Shown piece by piece: positions 59,093-64,000 of a stretch of DNA of 64,000 nt. The translations under genes and the position numbers were made by a program. The first letter of the stretch is position 1. Every line of letters begins with the position of its first letter. The DNA comes from Chlorocebus sabaeus (taxonomy: Eukaryota > Chordata > Mammalia > Primates > Cercopithecidae): assembly GCF_047675955.1 (NCBI RefSeq), contig NC_132915.1, forward strand, positions 50,172,026-50,236,025, given 5' to 3'. Under the pieces are notes generated by a model. The model made no database searches, was not told the origin of the DNA, and saw only the letters and a list, made by a program, of their open reading frames with translations.

Positions 59093-61631
59093 GTTAGTTG
59101 GGGTAATTTAAACAATTGGGCTTTGGTTATGTCTTTTTAAGCCTGGCTTTAAGTAGCCTGGCCCTGGGCTTACAAGGTTAGATTCTGTGATTATGGCACC
59201 AAGTTATAGTACTTGATGGGTCTTTATACTGTGAGCCTTAGTATCTTCCTAACTTTGCTGCTTTTCTGTTTTCCTTTCTCCATCACAGTTAAGTGGTCAT
59301 ATCTATTTGAAGGTGCCAATGTTATGCCATAGGGTTTATCTTTTTGTATTTACATCAGTGGTAACCAATCTTACAAGGTTAAGTAGGCTTACTGAAAGTG
59401 AACAATGCTGTCAAAATGATAAATAAGCAGTGTTTATTGACTGAAAAAAATGTACTTTGCATTTTAATTGTAGATGTCAATGACAAAGTGCCTATTAATT
59501 TTTGCAAGGCAGTTATTTCTTAATTAAACATGTGGTGAGCTGGCCACTGTTCATTTCCAATGTACTTTCTTGGATAATTCATATCTGTCTAAATAAAAAG
59601 GCATGAATTTATTCTTGTTTTAAGTCTCATTATCTGGTAGCCATCATCATATAGAGACGACATAACTGAGTTGTTAAAAAATATAGACTTTGGAATAGGA
59701 AAGTCCTATATTTAGATCCTATTACCTCCACTTACTACCTCTGTGGCCTATTTGTAGCAATTTCCTCTTTCAGAACCTATTTCCCCATCTGTAAAGTGGA
59801 GGGATAACAATACTCACCAGATAGGATTATTGGAAGGATTAATGAATTAATATATATGAAGCACAACAGCTCGTAGATACTAAGCCCTCATTAATAATAA
59901 CCATTCAAAACTATTCAGTCTGTCTTTGTCCTCAAGGAGTATCTTATGGGCTAGCTGTATTCTATTTTTGTTGTGGGTTTTTTTGGTGGTACACTAAAAA
60001 CAACCAACTCTGATGACTCATTTAAACAAAAAAGGAACAGGAAGTATATGGAATCTAGAAGCCCATGGAATTGAAGGCAAAGCTTAAAAACTGAGTTTTG
60101 GGAAAAACAAGAACCAAGGCAAGTTGGGGAGTCCAGGCAACAGGTACTAACGAAACATCTAAGCAGACCACCTCCAGTGGGCGAGAACAACTTCAGTCAT
60201 TTATTGTCCTTGTATCACTTACTTAAAATTCAGAGTCCCTTGGGTCCTAAGCCTACCCCTTGGATAGTGTAGGACAGCTAGCTTGATTGAGCATTTAACC
60301 TTCAAATAGGGGGGAAGACGGAACTCTGCAAAGGATGCTACTACCAGTAAACAGAGAATTGGTGCTGTGTAGCAAAAGCCATGGATATATATTACATGTA
60401 GGGAAGGGAAAGAGGCCAAGGGATTATTACATGAATGATATTAGTTAATTACCCTATGAAAATTTAATTTTAAACTTAGAATCTTACTGATAAGAAAGAT
60501 GGAAATTTTATAGAGAGGAAATGTTTCATGTCTTTCAGAGAGCCATGGAATATTTTAACAGAGGCAACATGCTGCATAGATCTACAACCTAAAAAGTCAA
60601 TGCCCCTTTCAATGATCCCTTCACTTTGGTGTTATTTTTGTCAAACTACCAGTTATACAGTATTTTCCCCAGTAATAAAGGGGTCTAGCTCAGAGTTTGA
60701 GTTCCAGCCTTTCTCACTTTCTCCTCCACACCAACACACTGCAACACACATTGAGAAACCACACAGTCCAACGATAGGGCTTTGCTTTTATTCATGATGA
60801 CCTTGCGTTTAGCTATTACTCAATGCAAATTCAAGACCTCATTATTTAATTAAAGTTGAAACTTTCAAACATTATTCAAACCTGCATATGACCACCAACA
60901 AAAAATTTGAAGATGTGACAGCCATGTTTGATTCAAGGAATTACAATAATTCCAGTTACCATGTGAGTTAATGAATGCTTTTGACATCCATGGTCATGAG
61001 TGACTTTAATAACCAAGTTTTATTTTTAATGAGTGGGATTTTGTTGTTTTGGTTTCGTGTTCTCTTTCCTCTTCTTTGTCAAACTGAAGATGATTCATGT
61101 TTTCTACCTAATCTTTCAGTGAGTTAGGTGAATGTTGTCAAGATGCTTGAAATGACAACTAAATGTTAATAGTCACCAGAAATGCTAGAGATGTTGATCA
61201 GAATTTTGTGGGATGTTTATTGCCTCCTTTGTCAAATAAGAAGTCATAGAAATGAGAATTTTTGAATTGTGTTTTTTGCACATCTGTCCTTTTAACCTCC
61301 ATATTATCTTCACTATGATTCACTCAACGCAGGAGAGCTCTGAAGAGCTCTTGGATAGTTCTGTTTTGCAGCATCTATCCTCTTCTGCTAACTTGTTCAT
61401 AAAAGGTAAACCTTATTTCTTTTGGGGCACAGGTGAGGGTAAAATGTGTATTTGTCAACTACCTGTACATCTCATACGTGCAAGCTCATAGTCCAAGCAG
61501 ATGAAATTTACTTTTTTATGATAATACTTTATTGTTTAATATAGAAGGGAGTTGCACCTTGGATTTAGAAATAATCTTTAGATTTGTTTTCTTTTTTCCA
61601 TAATCATTTCATGTTTTTATTTCATCTGCAG
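59093..61631 (+). other. FOCAD: FOCAD intron W10-W11 (2.5 kb)
   Basis: One sense MIR at 59680-59910. The rest shows nothing recognised; open frames at 59951, 60219, 60528 and 61252 lack any domain. Acceptor TTTTTATTTCATCTGCAG. Confidence 0.78.
59680..59910 (+). repeat. MIR SINE, sense
   Basis: 'agatcctattacctccactt', 'gaacctatttccccatctgt', 'agtggagggataacaatact', 'ggattaatgaattaatatat' and 'taagccctcattaataataa' in sense MIR order. Confidence 0.82.
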
Positions 61632-61748
61632 GTTCAACCTAATTTCCTTTCAATGAAAGAGTGGATTTCCATGGTACTTGATACACTCTTGGTCATTGTG
61701 GATAGCCATTACCAACCCAGAGGGCGGCTTCTCTCCTGGTTTTATTAT
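61632..61748 (+). CDS. FOCAD: FOCAD internal exon W11 (117 bp, 39 codons, phase 0-0), last exon seen
   Basis: Acceptor TTTCATCTGCAG, donor TAT|GTAAGT, the best donor in the window. Encodes VQPNFLSMKEWISMVLDTLL then 'VIVDSHYQPRGRLLSWFYY'. Helical, aromatic-rich. The frame continues past the donor for nine codons before a stop in the intron. No following exon is visible before the window ends. Confidence 0.94.
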
Positions 61749-61835
61749 GTAAGTGCAAGAAATAAAACATGATCAGAAAACTCAAGGGTTGACTCTTAGG
61801 ACATCAGTTGTTCACATGAAATCCATTATATAAAA

Positions 61836-62142
61836 GGCCAGGCGCGGTAGCTCATGCCTGTAATCCCAGCACTTTGGAAGTCCGAGGCGGGCGGATCACC
61901 TGAGGTTGGGAGTTCGAGACCAGCCTGACTAACATGGAGAAATCCTGTCTCTACTAAAAATACAAAATTAGCCGGGCGTGGTGGCGCATGCCTGTAATCC
62001 CAGCTACTTGGGAGGCTGAGGCAGGAGAATCACTTGAACCCAGGAGGCAGAGGTTGTGGTGAGCCAAGATTGCACCATTGCATTGCAGCCTAGGCAACAA
62101 GAGAAAAACTCCATCTCAAAAAAAAAAAAGAAAAAAAAAAAA
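61836..62142 (+). mobile_element. Alu (full-length, AluS-like), sense
   Basis: Starts GGCCAGGCGCGGTAGCTCAT, both arms intact, A-rich tail interrupted by G. Exact 15-bp target-site duplication GAAATCCATTATATA at 61818-61832 and 62143-62157. It lies 88 bp downstream of a splice donor. Confidence 0.98.
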
Positions 62143-62214
62143 GAAATCCATTATATAGTATAATGATTCTCATCCTTGGCTATTTGTTAGAATCACCTAG
62201 GGAACTTTAAATAC

Positions 62215-62345
62215 ACATACACAAGAAATATTATATATATAAAATATGGAAATATTACATATAAATTATAAGAAATGTCTATAAATATTAATATATGTAT
62301 GTACATATGCATATATAACATGTGAAATATATATATATATACACA
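62215..62345. repeat. AT-rich low-complexity tract with TA runs
   Basis: Alternating TATATA, ATAAATAT and ACATAT blocks over about 130 bp, ending in ATATATATATATACACACA. Confidence 0.85.
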
Positions 62346-62539
62346 CATAAAAAGAAATACTGATGTGTAGTCCCCACTGCTGATTTAATTGCTCGTGGAT
62401 AAACTCTGGGCATCAGCATTTTGAGAGCTCTCTCAGTTATTCTAATGTGTAGTCAGGGTCAAGAGCTACAGTTGTAGTAGAATAAACGGTGTCTGAAATG
62501 TGGGGACTCCAAGTTTCTAGCCATAGTTTTTTTTTTTTC

Positions 62540-62800
62540 ATTTCAGGTTGTGTGACCTTGGGCAATTCACTCAACCTCTTTGAGTCTTTTTGTCCTTATT
62601 TATAAAATGAAGGAATTGAACAATATCATCTGTAGTAATTGTAGCCCTTGCTCCCCCTTTCTTGTTTTTGTGACTGTTGACACTTACTTCATCATTCTTA
62701 TTTTTCTTATCTGCAAAATGAAAGTAAAAATTAATGCTTTGCCAACTGTCTAAAAAGACTGTGAAGATCAAATAGTATATTTTATGTAAAAATGTTTTGA
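62540..62800 (+). repeat. MIR SINE, sense, duplicated or interrupted
   Basis: 'ttgtgtgaccttgggcaatt' and 'cactcaacctctttgagtct' are a clear MIR core at 62548-62590; 'ttatctgcaaaatgaaagta' at 62707 repeats the next MIR motif after an unrelated stretch. Either an insertion or two copies. Confidence 0.65.
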
Positions 62801-64000
62801 AAACCGTTAAATACTCTGTAAATACAAAGTAATGTTGTTGATCATTACAAAAAAAAAAAAAGCCACCTGTTACCTGTCCTCTGTCTTCATGCTTGTATTC
62901 TAAGATTTGAAGCAAAATGAGAAAACACTTTTTTGTTTAGGTTTCCTTTTCCTTTTATTGGTCGTAGTACATGCTTTATTTCTATATCTGTGTAGAACTA
63001 TTTTGGTTCTACCCTATTACTATCCATTGCCTAGGGAATTATAATGATCATGGGACAATCAGCTGAGTGGCAGAGGATTATAGTTGATTTTAATAAAAAT
63101 ACAATACAAATTCTGAACTGTTGCTAAGATCATGAATTTAGCCTAAAACCTCAATGCCGAAAGTCTTCTCTGTATATTGTGTGTGCCCCTGTCCTCCTGC
63201 CCTTGGGAAGATCGGGTATGTATTCATCAGGCGCTTTGGGTTTAGAGCTAGATTTTTAACCGTAGTCAAGGTTAAAAAAAAAAAAATGACTTATGAGATG
63301 GTGTAGAATTAAATTAGAAGGTAAATTTTACTCAAAAAGTTAATTGCTATATGATGATTTATTTTCTATCAGAAGTGTTCTTATTTCTTTAATGATGAAT
63401 GAAAACTTTAGATGCTTATGTAGAGGTCTTTGTAATAACTATCTAGTTCAGATACTCACCAGAGCAGGGCACTGTATGAAATTTCTCATATGCTGCTTAG
63501 TTCTTGCAAACCAATAAAAATAATCTCTTTACTAGTCAGCTCTGATTGCCTCTTACCTTTGTGAGATTTTGCATTACCATACTTTTCAAAGCCGTGTTTT
63601 AAAAGTCACTTTATTTCCTGTGTGCTACCAGCTGGGTTGTTTTGAGTAACATTATCATTAAAATAGTGCTATATTAATTTAAAGTGTAACTTAGTATGTT
63701 TGATTTTTATCCTTAAAGTACCAAAGCTTAGAGAGCAAATGGGTCTAGAATTAAAAACACATTTTAATGTGCTTTGACTGCAAGGGACAACACCGTCCTT
63801 ATGGTGTGTCTGAAATTTTAAATTGGATAATAGTGAGGAATGATAAATGGGCTTTCTTTCCCACTTGAGACATATTTATAAATATATATAATGTCTGGTA
63901 GAACTCTCTAACATGGGATTCTTATAGAAGCTGTTCATATTCAGCTGCTCTGTCATTTTATTAGGGCTGTTATTCATTTCTTTTCCCATAATTACATGTA

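Larger units (their letters stand above)
1..64000 (+). other. FOCAD: FOCAD (focadhesin) gene body, internal segment
   Basis: Seen: 11 exons joined by GT-AG introns give 386 uninterrupted codons on the + strand, with consistent phase at all ten joins. The product reads as the middle of focadhesin (KIAA1797), a protein of about 1,800 residues in human; segments such as EFFTSLVKQEMVNMPRG and MLFCYDVSMYQSKDGKPLN are what I recognise. Known: FOCAD is a large ARM/HEAT-like helical protein containing the Pfam DUF3730 region. It was reported at focal adhesions with vinculin, as a glioma tumour-suppressor candidate, and as a factor that stabilises the SKI mRNA-surveillance complex; biallelic loss causes paediatric liver cirrhosis. 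Inferred: the window covers internal exons only, since no start codon exon, promoter, CpG island or terminal exon with a polyadenylation site is seen. The gene's known intronic microRNA MIR491 was not found here. Confidence 0.92.
61749..64000 (+). other. FOCAD: FOCAD intron downstream of W11, 5' part
   Basis: Sense Alu at 61836, an AT-rich patch at 62215-62345 and MIR-like sequence at 62540-62800. 62805-64000 shows nothing recognised apart from A12 runs near 62849 and 63270. No exon found. Confidence 0.75.

Noticed and set aside
62571..62915. 114-codon minus-strand frame, the second longest in the window
   Set aside because: Covers MIR-derived and A/T-rich sequence, has a poly-Phe stretch from A12, no domain and no splice or promoter support.
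1..64000. MIR491, a microRNA known to lie in a FOCAD intron
   Set aside because: Its mature sequence and hairpin were not found on either strand; it presumably lies upstream of this window.
1..64000. CRISPR arrays, operons, tRNA, rRNA, snRNA or snoRNA genes
   Set aside because: Nothing resembling them was seen; the tandem repeats present are microsatellites and the dispersed repeats are mammalian transposons.
61749..64000. A further FOCAD exon after 61748
   Set aside because: I looked for an in-phase, AG-preceded, GT-followed open block and found none that reads like the protein.

Overview
The window is a piece of a primate, almost certainly human, nuclear genome. It is AT-rich and intron-dominated, with Alu, L1, L2, MIR, THE1/MLT LTR and Tigger/MADE1-type repeats and no compact or bacterial-style coding. 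One protein-coding gene crosses it on the + strand: 11 internal exons with GT-AG junctions encode 386 continuous codons that I recognise as the middle of focadhesin, FOCAD (KIAA1797, human 9p21.3). Neither the gene's start nor its end lies in the window. Every other open reading frame I examined is repeat-derived, low-complexity or unsupported.

Layout of the exons: 1394-1528, 4743-4793, 5734-5817, 13266-13392, 20460-20645, 23694-23815, a 20.9-kb intron, 44737-44829, 50523-50611, 54541-54585, 58984-59092 and 61632-61748. Junction phases agree at all ten joins, so exon calls and product support each other. The encoded segment is helix-rich with one very acidic linker (exon at 13266).

Layout of the introns: 1-9 kb is mostly unique or very old sequence (L2/MIR scraps). 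9.2-11.8 kb holds a Tigger-like MITE, an Alu, a MADE1-like perfect palindrome, a 70-bp L1 stub, a long TTCC array and an antisense L1. 15.5-18.2 kb is a nested stack: an old antisense L1 split by a DNA transposon with long inverted repeats that carries an ERVL-type LTR (Ricksha-like) and was later hit by an Alu. 20.7-22.7 kb is a sense L1M. 22.9-23.7 kb is an inverted Alu pair abutting a coding exon's splice acceptor. 26.1-28.6 kb holds antisense L1 copies broken by an Alu and a THE1-type solo LTR. 28.6-31.0 kb is a dead Tigger1 with recognisable transposase and a FLAM insert. 31.3-37.2 kb is a nearly full-length antisense L1M. The rest holds L1, L2 and MIR fragments, microsatellites and a late Alu at 61.8 kb.

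I see no novel gene system. The most interesting items are the Alu insertion within about 25 bp of a coding acceptor together with its inverted partner, the nested MULE/LTR composite with a possible FLYWCH-like remnant, the miR-548-like palindrome, and the Tigger1 transposase with a lost catalytic aspartate. All repeat-family names come from remembered consensus sequences; no search was run.
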